DNA from: CAZEPT01 sp964514225
GTDB taxonomy: Bacteria > Patescibacteriota > Minisyncoccia > Phycocordibacterales > UBA9973
Length of the DNA: 10,201 nucleotides
Assembly: GCA_964514225.1 (NCBI GenBank)
Contig: CAZEPT010000027.1
Coordinates: 1 to 10,201 of the forward strand
Direction: 5' to 3'
The notes beneath the pieces are model-generated. The model was not told where the DNA came from and searched no databases. It saw nothing but the letters and a program-made list of their open reading frames with translations. Below are positions 1-6,547 of this stretch, piece after piece. Every line of letters starts with the position of its first letter. Within the stretch, counting starts at the first letter, position 1. The position numbers were made by a program, and so were the translations under genes.

Positions 1-1406
1 GCCATCTGCGGATTAGCTGAACCCTTAGATTCTTTCATAAACTGCCCAACGAGGAACATGATGACAGACTCTTTTCCTGCCTTGTATTCCCCTACTACTT
101 TTTCATTTCCATCAATTACTTTTTGGGCAATCGCTTTGAGTGCTTCAGGATCGTTTTTCTGGATCAAACCTTTTTCTTCAGCTACTTCTTTGACGCTTTT
201 GGTAAATGCATGCATGTCAGGAAGCAAATCTTTTGCGGCGCGAGATGAAATATCACCCTTCAAGAGGAGTTCAATGAGCTCGGCAAAATGAGCTTCTGTT
301 GGAAAAACAAATGACGCATCTTTTTTCTGCATACCAAGGAGGTCAGAGATAATATAGTTTGATGCCAGCTGGACCTTAGCTTGATCATTCCCTAAAAGCT
401 CAGCTACTCTTTCAAAGTAGTGAGAGAGCTTCGGATCGATGACGAAGTTTTCAATGTCATCTGTTTTGATACCATACTCACGAGCATAGCGATCACGCTT
501 GCCGTCTGGTAATTCTGGGAGATCTTTGCGAAGCTCTGGTAAATCAAACAGGTCTTTGAGGATCAGTTTTGGTAAATCCGGATCAGGAAAGTATCGATAC
601 TCTTCAGCGACTTCTTTGTTTCTCTGAGAGAATGTCGCACCTTTATTCTCATCCCAACCACGAGTTTCTTTGATGATTTCAGACTGTCGTCCTTCATACC
701 AGAGTGCAGTCATTCGCGCTATTTCATATTCAGCCGCTTTTTCTGCCGCTTTATATGAGTTAATGTTCTTAACTTCGACAGGTACACCGAAAACATCAGG
801 GTCTGGTGAGATTGAGAGATTGACCTCAACCCGCATTTGACCTTTTTCCATGTTGGCATCAGATACTCCGAGATATCTAAAAATAAGCTGAAGTTCACGA
901 GCGAATTTCCCTATATCGGCAGATGTATGAATGACAGGTTCAGTGACAAGCTCCATGAGTGGCACTCCGGCACGGTTGAAATCCACCAACGATTTTGTCG
1001 GATCTTGATCATGCTTTGATGTTGCTGTATCTTCTTCTAGGTGAACACGAGTAATTTTAACTCCAGCGAGTTCCCCACCAAAGACGATTGGGAATTTATA
1101 CTGACTGATCTGATAGGCTTTTGGAATATCGGGATAGAAATAGTTCTTTCGGTCGAACTCAGAAAAATCACTTGAGATGTTTGAATTGAGCGCAAGTCCC
1201 ACACGAACAACAGACTCAATCGCTTTTTTGTTGAGTACAGGAAGAGACCCAGGATGCGCCATGCAGACCGGACAGATGTTGACGTTCGGAGTTTTTTCCT
1301 CAGGATCGTTCTTACACCCACAGAACATTTTACTTTGTGTATTGAGTTCAGCGTGAATTTCAAGTCCGATAGTCGTATAAAATTGTCTTTTTGTTTCTTC
1401 TTCCAT
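1..1406 (-). CDS. gatB: Aspartyl/glutamyl-tRNA(Asn/Gln) amidotransferase subunit B (3' end cut by window edge)
   Basis: GatB is the tRNA-binding and activating subunit of the GatCAB amidotransferase, which converts mischarged Glu-tRNAGln or Asp-tRNAAsn to Gln-tRNAGln or Asn-tRNAAsn in the cytoplasm. The reading frame is open from ATG at 1406 to the edge, 468 codons, so only a short C-terminal piece is missing against a usual length near 475-480. The N-terminus reads IGLEIHAELNT (13-23). It is followed by a CGC pair (C29, C31) and CPVC (C45, C48), a likely four-cysteine zinc site, and by the PGSLPVLN stretch. EYRYFPDPDLP lies at 269-279. The last ~130 residues are the YqeY-like helical tail, ending with GQFMKESKGSANPQM. 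It is the last visible gene of the minus operon, 4 bp after the obg stop. AGAAGAAG about 10 bases upstream is only a weak ribosome-binding site. gatA and gatC are not in the window. Confidence 0.96.
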   Translation of the reverse strand, partial: MEEETKRQFYTTIGLEIHAELNTQSKMFCGCKNDPEEKTPNVNICPVCMAHPGSLPVLNKKAIESVVRVGLALNSNISSDFSEFDRKNYFYPDIPKAYQISQYKFPIVFGGELAGVKITRVHLEEDTATSKHDQDPTKSLVDFNRAGVPLMELVTEPVIHTSADIGKFARELQLIFRYLGVSDANMEKGQMRVEVNLSISPDPDVFGVPVEVKNINSYKAAEKAAEYEIARMTALWYEGRQSEIIKETRGWDENKGATFSQRNKEVAEEYRYFPDPDLPKLILKDLFDLPELRKDLPELPDGKRDRYAREYGIKTDDIENFVIDPKLSHYFERVAELLGNDQAKVQLASNYIISDLLGMQKKDASFVFPTEAHFAELIELLLKGDISSRAAKDLLPDMHAFTKSVKEVAEEKGLIQKNDPEALKAIAQKVIDGNEKVVGEYKAGKESVIMFLVGQFMKESKGSANPQM

Positions 1407-1410
1407 ATGA

Positions 1411-2412
1411 TTATGCTTCTTCTGCTAAAGTGGGTTCGGCTTTGCTTTCCAAAAGACCAGAAAGAATATGTTTGAATGTTTCAATACTCGCATCATCATA
1501 GAGCGACATCGAGTAGACTGATTTATTGTACTTAGAAATTTTCTTGATGCAGTCTTTCAGTGTTTTCTCATCAACCATATCTGTTTTTGTCAGAAGGACG
1601 ATTTCTTCTTTCTCATTTAACTCAAAACCAAAAGTCTCAAGTTCTTTTCGGATAGCTTTATATCTTTCTTCGAGAGTTTCAGGGTCTTCAAGTGAAATGA
1701 CGTGAATCAGTTTGTCTGTTTTTTTGATGTGCTTTAAGAATTTAATCCCGAGTCCTTTACCTTCTGATGCACCTTCAATAATTCCAGGAATGTCTGCAAT
1801 AATGTGTCCATAAAAGTCACCTAAGTTTGGTTCAAGCGTGGTGAATCTATAATCGCCAACTTTTGCTCCGGCGTTCGTGATTGAATTAATCAGACTTGAT
1901 TTACCGGCATTTGGAAATCCAACGAGTCCAACATCAGCAAAGAGTTCGAGTTCAAGATGGAAATCCCCTTCTTCTCCACGGACTCCTTTGGTTGCTTTCT
2001 CTGGTGTGGTATTAATCGAACTTTTAAAGTATTCATTTCCATGGCCCCCTTTCCCACCTTTTAAAACAAGTTCTCGTTGACCTGGAGTATGTAAAACAAC
2101 CTGTTGACCTGTTTTGGTGTTTGTAATGATACTTCCAATCGGAAAATCAATAACAAGATCATCTCCATATTTTCCTTGTCGAGATCCACCTTCACCATCA
2201 TGTCCGTTCTCAGCAGAAAATTCTTTTTCATGTCGATACTTGGTCAAGATGTGGATATTTTTTATACCTTGCACGTAGACATTTCCACCAGCTCCGCCAT
2301 TTCCACCGTTGGGTCCGCCTTTAGCGATAAATTTTTCATGTCGCCATCTGACTACTCCATCGCCGCCTTTTCCGGCCGTAGCGTGGAACTTCATTTCATC
2401 AATAAATGCCAT
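1411..2412 (-). CDS. obgE: Obg-family GTPase (ObgE/CgtA), short form without C-terminal extension
   Basis: Obg is an essential GTPase that binds the large ribosomal subunit precursor and links ribosome assembly to growth and stress. Residues 1-158 form the glycine-rich Obg fold, with GKGGDGVVRWRHEKF (14-28), GGPNGGNGGAGGNVYV (32-47) and LKGGKGGHGN (117-126). The G domain follows: P-loop GFPNAGKSS (165-173), switch I RFTTLEPN (189-196), DIPG (207-210), TKTD (275-278) and a G5 loop near SMSLYD (301-306), where the usual SA is altered. At 333 aa it ends just after the G domain, so the C-terminal region found in E. coli (~390 aa) and Bacillus (~430 aa) forms is absent. It starts 6 bp after the MYG1-family gene. 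No Shine-Dalgarno sequence is visible, but a perfect TATAAT lies 5 bp before the ATG and overlaps the upstream stop. Confidence 0.97.
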   Translation of the reverse strand: MAFIDEMKFHATAGKGGDGVVRWRHEKFIAKGGPNGGNGGAGGNVYVQGIKNIHILTKYRHEKEFSAENGHDGEGGSRQGKYGDDLVIDFPIGSIITNTKTGQQVVLHTPGQRELVLKGGKGGHGNEYFKSSINTTPEKATKGVRGEEGDFHLELELFADVGLVGFPNAGKSSLINSITNAGAKVGDYRFTTLEPNLGDFYGHIIADIPGIIEGASEGKGLGIKFLKHIKKTDKLIHVISLEDPETLEERYKAIRKELETFGFELNEKEEIVLLTKTDMVDEKTLKDCIKKISKYNKSVYSMSLYDDASIETFKHILSGLLESKAEPTLAEEA

Positions 2413-2418
2413 ATACTA

Positions 2419-3321
2419 TTATAGAGTTAACGCCTTTCGAGCGAGTTTAATTGCACTTTCTTTGTTTTCAGCAACGCACAAAAATCGCTTGCTGTGACAG
2501 AACCGTGCACCAGGCTCTCCGGTAATTTCTTGTAATGCTTCTCCTCGATGACCAGCCCATGTTTCAGGTAGCTTCTTCCTGAGTGAATCGAAGTTTCCCA
2601 TGTTGTCTCTAATCCCTGCAACCCTCCAACTTCCATCGCTCCTTGGTGAGACAACAAAGAGTACCTCTGGGTACAATCCTAATGTTTCTTCAAAGGGATA
2701 ATTTTCATCTAGTACAACGATCCCTTCGTAAGGAGTCAGAGCGACTGCTTGAGAGACTTCTCTTTTTGAAAGGAGACCATCACGAGCGATTTCAAGCTCA
2801 CGAGTCAAGATATCTTTCATGAAATCAACGAGAACGAGAAATTCGTGATCAACATCGATCGTGCCTTCTTCCCTCCAAGTGGGCATTCGACTTCCCACAA
2901 TACTCTGAAGACTGTACGGATAGATACCTAGAAATTTTGATTCTGAGAGATTCACTCCATTATCGATGGCGTCAATCGGCTGAACGAGCTTGGCATCAAT
3001 AATACTCCAGAGCTCTTCACTTTTGATCAGTTTTTTTCCATAGTGAAGCCAAACAAGTCCTGCTGTCGCATACGGAATACCATTCTCTCGTGCGCCGGCA
3101 CCTTCCGGCTGGTGATGATCGTATCTCTGTGTATCGTGGTCATAGACGCCACCGACATCCAAGACATAGTCTCCACTTGAAATGACTGTTTCATCTCTCG
3201 TTCGAATTATTTTCATGTTGCCTTTCAGGTAAATATCTAAAACGGCGCAGGCAAAAATTTCGTCGGTATGGAAACCTCCGTCGTGAACGATAACTTTTGA
3301 TTTTCTTTTAAAGAGATTCAC
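2419..3321 (-). CDS. MYG1-family (UPF0160) DHH-type metal-dependent phosphoesterase/exonuclease
   Basis: This protein matches the MYG1/UPF0160 family over its whole 300 aa. Family knowledge: the eukaryotic member is a 3'-5' RNA exonuclease related to the DHH phosphoesterases; the bacterial function is less defined. Visible metal-site motifs are VHDGGFHTDE (12-21), LDVGGVYDHD (54-63) and RYDHHQPEG (66-74, the DHH motif). The C-terminal half carries LPETWAGHRGE (251-261) and GARFCHSKRFL (271-281), both typical of the family. The start is GTG at 3321; there is no in-frame ATG before the first motif, and the motif sits at the expected distance from this start. No membrane segment or signal peptide is seen. 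It lies 15 bp after the YvlD-like gene and 6 bp before obg, so it belongs to the translation-related operon. A TATAAA box 7 bp upstream of the GTG could be an internal promoter. Confidence 0.88.
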   Translation of the reverse strand: MNLFKRKSKVIVHDGGFHTDEIFACAVLDIYLKGNMKIIRTRDETVISSGDYVLDVGGVYDHDTQRYDHHQPEGAGARENGIPYATAGLVWLHYGKKLIKSEELWSIIDAKLVQPIDAIDNGVNLSESKFLGIYPYSLQSIVGSRMPTWREEGTIDVDHEFLVLVDFMKDILTRELEIARDGLLSKREVSQAVALTPYEGIVVLDENYPFEETLGLYPEVLFVVSPRSDGSWRVAGIRDNMGNFDSLRKKLPETWAGHRGEALQEITGEPGARFCHSKRFLCVAENKESAIKLARKALTL

Positions 3322-3336
3322 AGAGACTTTTATAGG

Positions 3337-3669
3337 TTACCCAATAACAAAATTAATAATAGCGATTATGAGAGATGAAATCACTGCAGCGCCGAAGGTG
3401 TGAATATCAAAGCCAGGAACGATCCATGCAACCAACAAAAGCAAGAGCGCGTTAATAACGAGCGAAAAGAGTCCGAGTGTGATGATCGTAATTGGAAGCG
3501 TGAGGATTTTGAGAACCGGCTTAATAAAGATATTGAGAAGTGTCAAAACGAGCGCAACGATAAGCACAGTTACTACAGGTTGAGCTGACGTAATTGTAAA
3601 CCCTGGGATGAATGTTGAGATCAAATAAATAGTGACCGCGAGAATAACAAAACGTAAAATATATTTCAT
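3337..3669 (-). CDS. Small membrane protein of the YvlD / phage holin 4 superfamily
   Basis: A 110-aa, four-helix integral membrane protein of the PF04020 type (YvlD-like, nominally 'phage holin family 4'). Hydrophobic segments lie at about 4-22, 31-48, 57-83 and 91-109. The family signature is clear: N46, KPVL (50-53), LTLPIT (56-61), LGLF (65-68) and INALLLL. The holin label comes from the family name only. These proteins are common in bacterial chromosomes without prophages, their job is not firmly known, and nothing phage-like is nearby. I prefer ATG at 3669 because family members begin with a short basic stretch (MKYILRF) right before the first helix. An in-frame ATG at 3681 would add four residues and overlap the yqeY stop by 11 bp. 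Neither start has a visible Shine-Dalgarno sequence, so translational coupling to yqeY is likely. Confidence 0.88.
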   Translation of the reverse strand: MKYILRFVILAVTIYLISTFIPGFTITSAQPVVTVLIVALVLTLLNIFIKPVLKILTLPITIITLGLFSLVINALLLLLVAWIVPGFDIHTFGAAVISSLIIAIINFVIG

Positions 3670-3670
3670 A

Positions 3671-4114
3671 TTACAGTGCATCGATTATTTTTTTTACTAA
3701 TTGACCGTCAGCTTTACCTTTAAGGTCCTGCATGAGTGTTTTCATGACCAAGCCTTTTTGAGTTGTGTCGAGGCCTTCAGCTTTTTTGGTGTTGATGTAG
3801 GCGTTGATCTCTTCTTCTGACATGAGTTGAGGTAAGTACTCCTCGATGAATGAATACTGAGCTTTTTCCTCGTCAGCCAAGTCAGCACGTCCAGCTTTTT
3901 CAAATTGTTCGATAGAATCTTTGCGCTGTTTGCCGATACGAGTAATAACTGCCTGAGCTTCTTCGTCAGTCAATTCATCTTGTGGTTTTCGGCCTTTGGC
4001 AACCAATTCATTCATAAAGGCTGTTGACATACCTCGCAAGACTTCGAGCTTGATTGGCTCTTTAGCGAGCATAGCTTGTTTGATATTTTCTTTGATTTGT
4101 TGTTGTAAACTCAT
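3671..4114 (-). CDS. yqeY: GatB/YqeY domain protein
   Basis: A 147-aa stand-alone YqeY protein, homologous to the C-terminal tail domain of GatB. Diagnostic stretches from the ATG start are MSLQQQIKENIKQAMLAKE at the N-terminus, KLEVLRGM, the IGKQRKDSIEQFEKAGRADLA helix-turn region and EYLPQLMSEEEI, and the end reads KGKADGQLVKKIIDAL. In GatB this domain contacts tRNA; the role of free YqeY is not settled. The start is ATG at 4114 and not the in-frame GTG two codons upstream (4120), because family members begin MSL and because a TATATT box lies exactly 6 bp before this ATG. It is the first gene of the operon that ends with gatB, so both bearers of this fold would be made from one transcript. 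Its start codon is 36 bp from the divergent exonuclease start. Confidence 0.93.
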   Translation of the reverse strand: MSLQQQIKENIKQAMLAKEPIKLEVLRGMSTAFMNELVAKGRKPQDELTDEEAQAVITRIGKQRKDSIEQFEKAGRADLADEEKAQYSFIEEYLPQLMSEEEINAYINTKKAEGLDTTQKGLVMKTLMQDLKGKADGQLVKKIIDAL

Positions 4115-4120
4115 GTACAC

Positions 4121-4129
4121 AATATAACA
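4121..4129 (-). promoter_or_regulatory. Extended -10 promoter for the yqeY-gatB operon (leaderless arrangement)
   Basis: On the minus strand the sequence reads TG-T-TATATT, then GTGTAC, then ATG at 4114. This is an extended -10 motif placed so that transcription should begin at or next to the start codon. No convincing -35 hexamer is seen at 16-18 bp, which fits an extended -10 promoter. The same 6-bp gap is seen for four other genes here. Confidence 0.6.
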
Positions 4130-4135
4130 TATTTT

Positions 4136-4144
4136 TGATATACT
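4136..4144 (+). promoter_or_regulatory. Extended -10 promoter for the 4151 exonuclease gene (leaderless arrangement)
   Basis: TG-A-TATACT is followed by CTCTAT and then ATG at 4151, so the predicted start site falls on the A of the ATG. There is no good -35 match. The footprint overlaps that of the divergent yqeY promoter, whose -10 is only 12 bp away on the other strand, so the two promoters probably compete for polymerase. Confidence 0.6.
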
Positions 4145-4150
4145 CTCTAT

Positions 4151-4867
4151 ATGAACTATTCACTCCTATTTTTAGATACAGAAACAACTGGTAATGAAGA
4201 AAAAGACCGATTGTGTCAGCTCTGCTATGCCTATGGGGATACTTTGGTCAATGAACTTTTCAACCCACCACTTCCAATTTCAGTTGAATCCCAAGCCGTC
4301 CATCACATCACTCCAAAGATGGTCAAAGAGAAGCCGAGCTTCGTAGAAAGTAGTACTTATACCAAGCTCGACGGACTCCTTAAAAAAGATGAGACAATAC
4401 TTGTAGCTCACAATGCCAAGTTCGATATCGGCATGCTTGAAAAAGAAGGGATGACAATCCCCCACTATATCTGCACGCTCAGAGTCGCTCGCGCCCTCGA
4501 TATAAAAAATACTATTCCAAGATATAACCTCCAGTACTTACGTTACTACTTAGAAATGGAGATAAACGCCACTGCTCATGATGCCATGGGAGATGTGTTG
4601 GTCCTAAAAGAACTCTTTGCTCGACTCCTGACAAAAATTAAAGAGCAAGAAGGATTAGATGATGATCAAGCTATCGAAAAAATGATAGAAATCTCTTCTC
4701 ACCCGTCAATCCTTCACTTATTCTCTTTTGGAAAATATGTCGGTAAAAGTATTGAAGAAGTAGCGAAGATGGATCGTGGGTACTTGCAATGGATGTTGGA
4801 TCAAAAAAAATCCTCAACGACTGACGAAGAGGATTGGATTTATACCCTTGAGCATTACTTGAAATAA
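4151..4867 (+). CDS. DnaQ-like (DEDDh) 3'-5' exonuclease with ExoX-type C-terminal domain
   Basis: A 238-aa 3'-5' exonuclease of the RNase T / DnaQ superfamily, resembling exodeoxyribonuclease X or a stand-alone Pol III epsilon-like proofreader. All catalytic motifs are present: ExoI DTETTG (D9, E11), ExoII HNAKFD (87-92, D92) and ExoIII HDAMGD (H143, D148), the DEDDh pattern. The tail, SFGKYVGKSIEEVAKMDRGYLQWML (192-216), matches the small FGKYKGxxxxEVxxxDxGYLxWxL module (DUF3820-type) that follows the nuclease domain in many ExoX-like proteins. There is no polymerase or helicase domain, so the specific substrate (replication, repair or RNA) cannot be read from the sequence. It is transcribed alone, divergently from yqeY, and converges on the 4883 gene with 15 bp between stop codons. 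No strong terminator is seen between them. Confidence 0.9.
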   Translation: MNYSLLFLDTETTGNEEKDRLCQLCYAYGDTLVNELFNPPLPISVESQAVHHITPKMVKEKPSFVESSTYTKLDGLLKKDETILVAHNAKFDIGMLEKEGMTIPHYICTLRVARALDIKNTIPRYNLQYLRYYLEMEINATAHDAMGDVLVLKELFARLLTKIKEQEGLDDDQAIEKMIEISSHPSILHLFSFGKYVGKSIEEVAKMDRGYLQWMLDQKKSSTTDEEDWIYTLEHYLK

Positions 4868-4882
4868 ACGCTCAAAAAAAAT

Positions 4883-5296
4883 TTAATTTCGCTGAAGCTC
4901 TTTGATATCGAGTTCGCTCATTCCCCTGTATCTGTAAGATTCAAACGGTGGAGAAGCTTTCTTTTGCGTTTCGGTGTTAACATCAAAATCAATTTCAGTG
5001 GTATCAAGTAGAGCTCGTATCTCATTGTGGAACTTCATTAACCCTAATATGAAAGAAGCTTTTTCTGTCTCTTTACAATTTGAGGGAAATTGGAATAAAT
5101 CTTCATTACAGAACATTACCTCATCAGCTGATTCTTGTGTTACTTTGTGTATAGACAAGAACTGCTTAGCTTCTGTTTTGATATCTAGATCTAGTGAATT
5201 CATTGTTAATTCTGTGCGTAAGAAAAATTCGAACACAGAACTAATCACTGGGTGCAGGCTGGCATTGATTGTCAGGGTGATTTGATTTTTATTCAT
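4883..5296 (-). CDS. Hypothetical protein, no recognised family
   Basis: A 137-aa soluble protein that I do not recognise. It starts with a short beta-like stretch (MNKNQITLTINASLHP), then a hydrophobic helix-like segment (VISSVFEFFLRTEL, about 18-31). A mixed region follows with two cysteines (C63, C79), a predicted helix ILGLMKFHNEIRALLD (83-98), and a polar, charged C-terminal tail with FESYRYRG. There is no signal peptide or full membrane span. The start is ATG at 5296. The upstream 83 bp are very AT-rich and shared with the divergent rmuC promoter, and no ribosome-binding site is visible. Leucine is often written TTA, CTA and CTG, which looks less like the CTT/CTC-rich neighbours, so a different origin is possible. 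I consider it a real gene because it fills its interval cleanly between two opposing genes, but this is less certain than for the others. Confidence 0.65.
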   Translation of the reverse strand: MNKNQITLTINASLHPVISSVFEFFLRTELTMNSLDLDIKTEAKQFLSIHKVTQESADEVMFCNEDLFQFPSNCKETEKASFILGLMKFHNEIRALLDTTEIDFDVNTETQKKASPPFESYRYRGMSELDIKELQRN

Positions 5297-5367
5297 AATA
5301 TAAAATTTTTCTTAATTGAACACTTTATATACATTAAAGTCAAGTACTCTTAAGACGCTCTTTATTT

Positions 5368-5373
5368 TATACT
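5368..5373 (+). promoter_or_regulatory. -10 box (TATACT) for rmuC, 6 bp before ATG
   Basis: TATACT is followed by ACCCTT and then ATG at 5380, identical in box and spacing to the promoters of the exonuclease and the PaaX-like gene. No clear -35 hexamer or TGn extension is present, so it may be weak or activator-dependent. The intergenic region also contains a short inverted repeat (ACTTTA 5322-5327 / TAAAGT 5335-5340) of unknown meaning. Confidence 0.5.
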
Positions 5374-5379
5374 ACCCTT

Positions 5380-6483
5380 ATGACAAACATCCTCCTCATA
5401 ATCCTCATTATTTTGGCAATAGTTATTTTGATTGCCATTTTTACTAAAAAACCAAAAGAATTAATTAAAGACGACACCGGACTTCAGCTCATTTTGACCC
5501 AAATGAACGAGCTCAACCGGACGCTTGATCAAAAGACTCACATCATCGATCAGAAGATCAATGAGTCTCAAAAAGAAGCCAGTGAGAATTTCAAATACCA
5601 ATCGACCGAGTCACAAAAGCTCCTGCGCGAGATCACTGAACAAGTGAGTAAGAACCTTCTTGACGTCGCTCGTGAGCAGACCAAGACCAATGAAGCGACT
5701 AAAGACTTTGTGCTCATCGCCCAGCAGCTCGGTAACCTCGAAAAGGTTCTCAAGCACCAGAAACAGCGCGGAAACTTAGGCGAAGCATCGCTCGAGCTCA
5801 TTCTCTCAAATATCCTTCCGCCTAGTGCGTACCAGATGCAGTATGAATTCAAAGATAAAACTAAAGTCGATGCCATCATCATGACCAAAGACGGTATCAT
5901 CCCGATCGATGCTAAGTTCTCACTGGATAACTACGAGCGCTTGATCAATGTGATCGATGAGAAGCAAAAAGAAGCGCTTGAAAAGGAGTTCAAAAATGAT
6001 CTCAAGAAGCGCATCGACGAGACTTCGCAGTATATCAAACCGACAGAAGGTACACTCTCTTTTGCGTTCATGTTCATCCCAGCTGAAGCTATCTACTATG
6101 ATCTTCTTGTGAACGAAATTGGTTCAGTTAAGGTAAACACAAGAAACTTAATCGACTACGCATACAATGAAAAGAAAGTTATCATTGTATCGCCAACGAC
6201 TTTCTCAGCGTATCTTCAATCAGTTCTCTACGGATTCAAGGCGTTTAAGATCGAAGAGAAAGCAAAGGATATTATTAAAAATGTTGATACCTTAGGCAAG
6301 CATATCAAAGCATACGAAGAGTATCACAACAAGATGGGTAATTCCCTCTCGGCTGTGTTCAATCACTACAAGAGCTCAAGTGGTGAGCTCAAGAAGATAG
6401 ATAAAGATGTAACTCGCATCACAGACATCAGCCCAGAGCTTGATATCTTACAGATAGAAAAACCTCAAGAAGTGGAAGATTAA
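5380..6483 (+). CDS. rmuC: RmuC family protein (DNA recombination protein), membrane-anchored
   Basis: RmuC proteins are predicted nucleases with a restriction-endonuclease-like core; in E. coli loss of RmuC raises recombination at inverted repeats. The 367-aa product has one N-terminal membrane span (about 3-21, LLIILIILAIVILIAIF), inside-positive by the following KKPK. A long coiled coil (about 35-125) rich in Q, E and K comes next, then the RmuC domain (about 126-335). Core motifs are QRGNLGEASLELIL (129-142, E135), VDAIIMTKDG (163-172, D164) and IPIDAKFSLDNYERLI (174-189, with D177 and K179), the expected D/E-x-K arrangement. Further downstream are FMFIPAEAIYYDL and IIVSPTTFSAYL. It is somewhat shorter than the common 400-500 aa. 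It is a single-gene unit with a TATACT box at 5368 and a strong terminator at 6492-6526. Its central part uses many C/G-ending codons compared with flanking genes. Confidence 0.94.
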   Translation: MTNILLIILIILAIVILIAIFTKKPKELIKDDTGLQLILTQMNELNRTLDQKTHIIDQKINESQKEASENFKYQSTESQKLLREITEQVSKNLLDVAREQTKTNEATKDFVLIAQQLGNLEKVLKHQKQRGNLGEASLELILSNILPPSAYQMQYEFKDKTKVDAIIMTKDGIIPIDAKFSLDNYERLINVIDEKQKEALEKEFKNDLKKRIDETSQYIKPTEGTLSFAFMFIPAEAIYYDLLVNEIGSVKVNTRNLIDYAYNEKKVIIVSPTTFSAYLQSVLYGFKAFKIEEKAKDIIKNVDTLGKHIKAYEEYHNKMGNSLSAVFNHYKSSSGELKKIDKDVTRITDISPELDILQIEKPQEVED

Positions 6484-6491
6484 GAGACAAT

Positions 6492-6526
6492 AAAAAAAAC
6501 GACTGATACCGTCAGTCGTTTTTTTT
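6492..6526. terminator. Bidirectional intrinsic terminator after rmuC
   Basis: A perfect 15-bp inverted repeat: A8-CGACTGA (6492-6506), five-base loop TACCG, TCAGTCG-T8 (6512-6526). It begins 8 bp after the rmuC stop. The A8/T8 flanks make it work in either direction, so it can also end transcripts of the minus-strand acidic peptide gene that stops at 6548. Confidence 0.93.
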
Positions 6527-6547
6527 ATATTCGTACGAGTTTAATGC

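Noticed and set aside
3337..3669. Possible prophage, because the membrane protein belongs to a 'phage holin' family
   Set aside because: The family is widely chromosomal (YvlD-like), it sits in a housekeeping operon, and no endolysin, capsid, integrase or att site is nearby.
4874..4889. Intrinsic terminator between the convergent exonuclease and hypothetical genes (T8 on the minus strand)
   Set aside because: The only stem is AAATT/AATTT, five A-T pairs, too weak to count as a terminator; the T-run alone is not enough.
5322..5340. ACTTTA-N7-TAAAGT inverted repeat between the hypothetical gene and rmuC as an operator
   Set aside because: Six-base A/T-rich arms are expected by chance in this AT-rich gap, and no second copy was seen.
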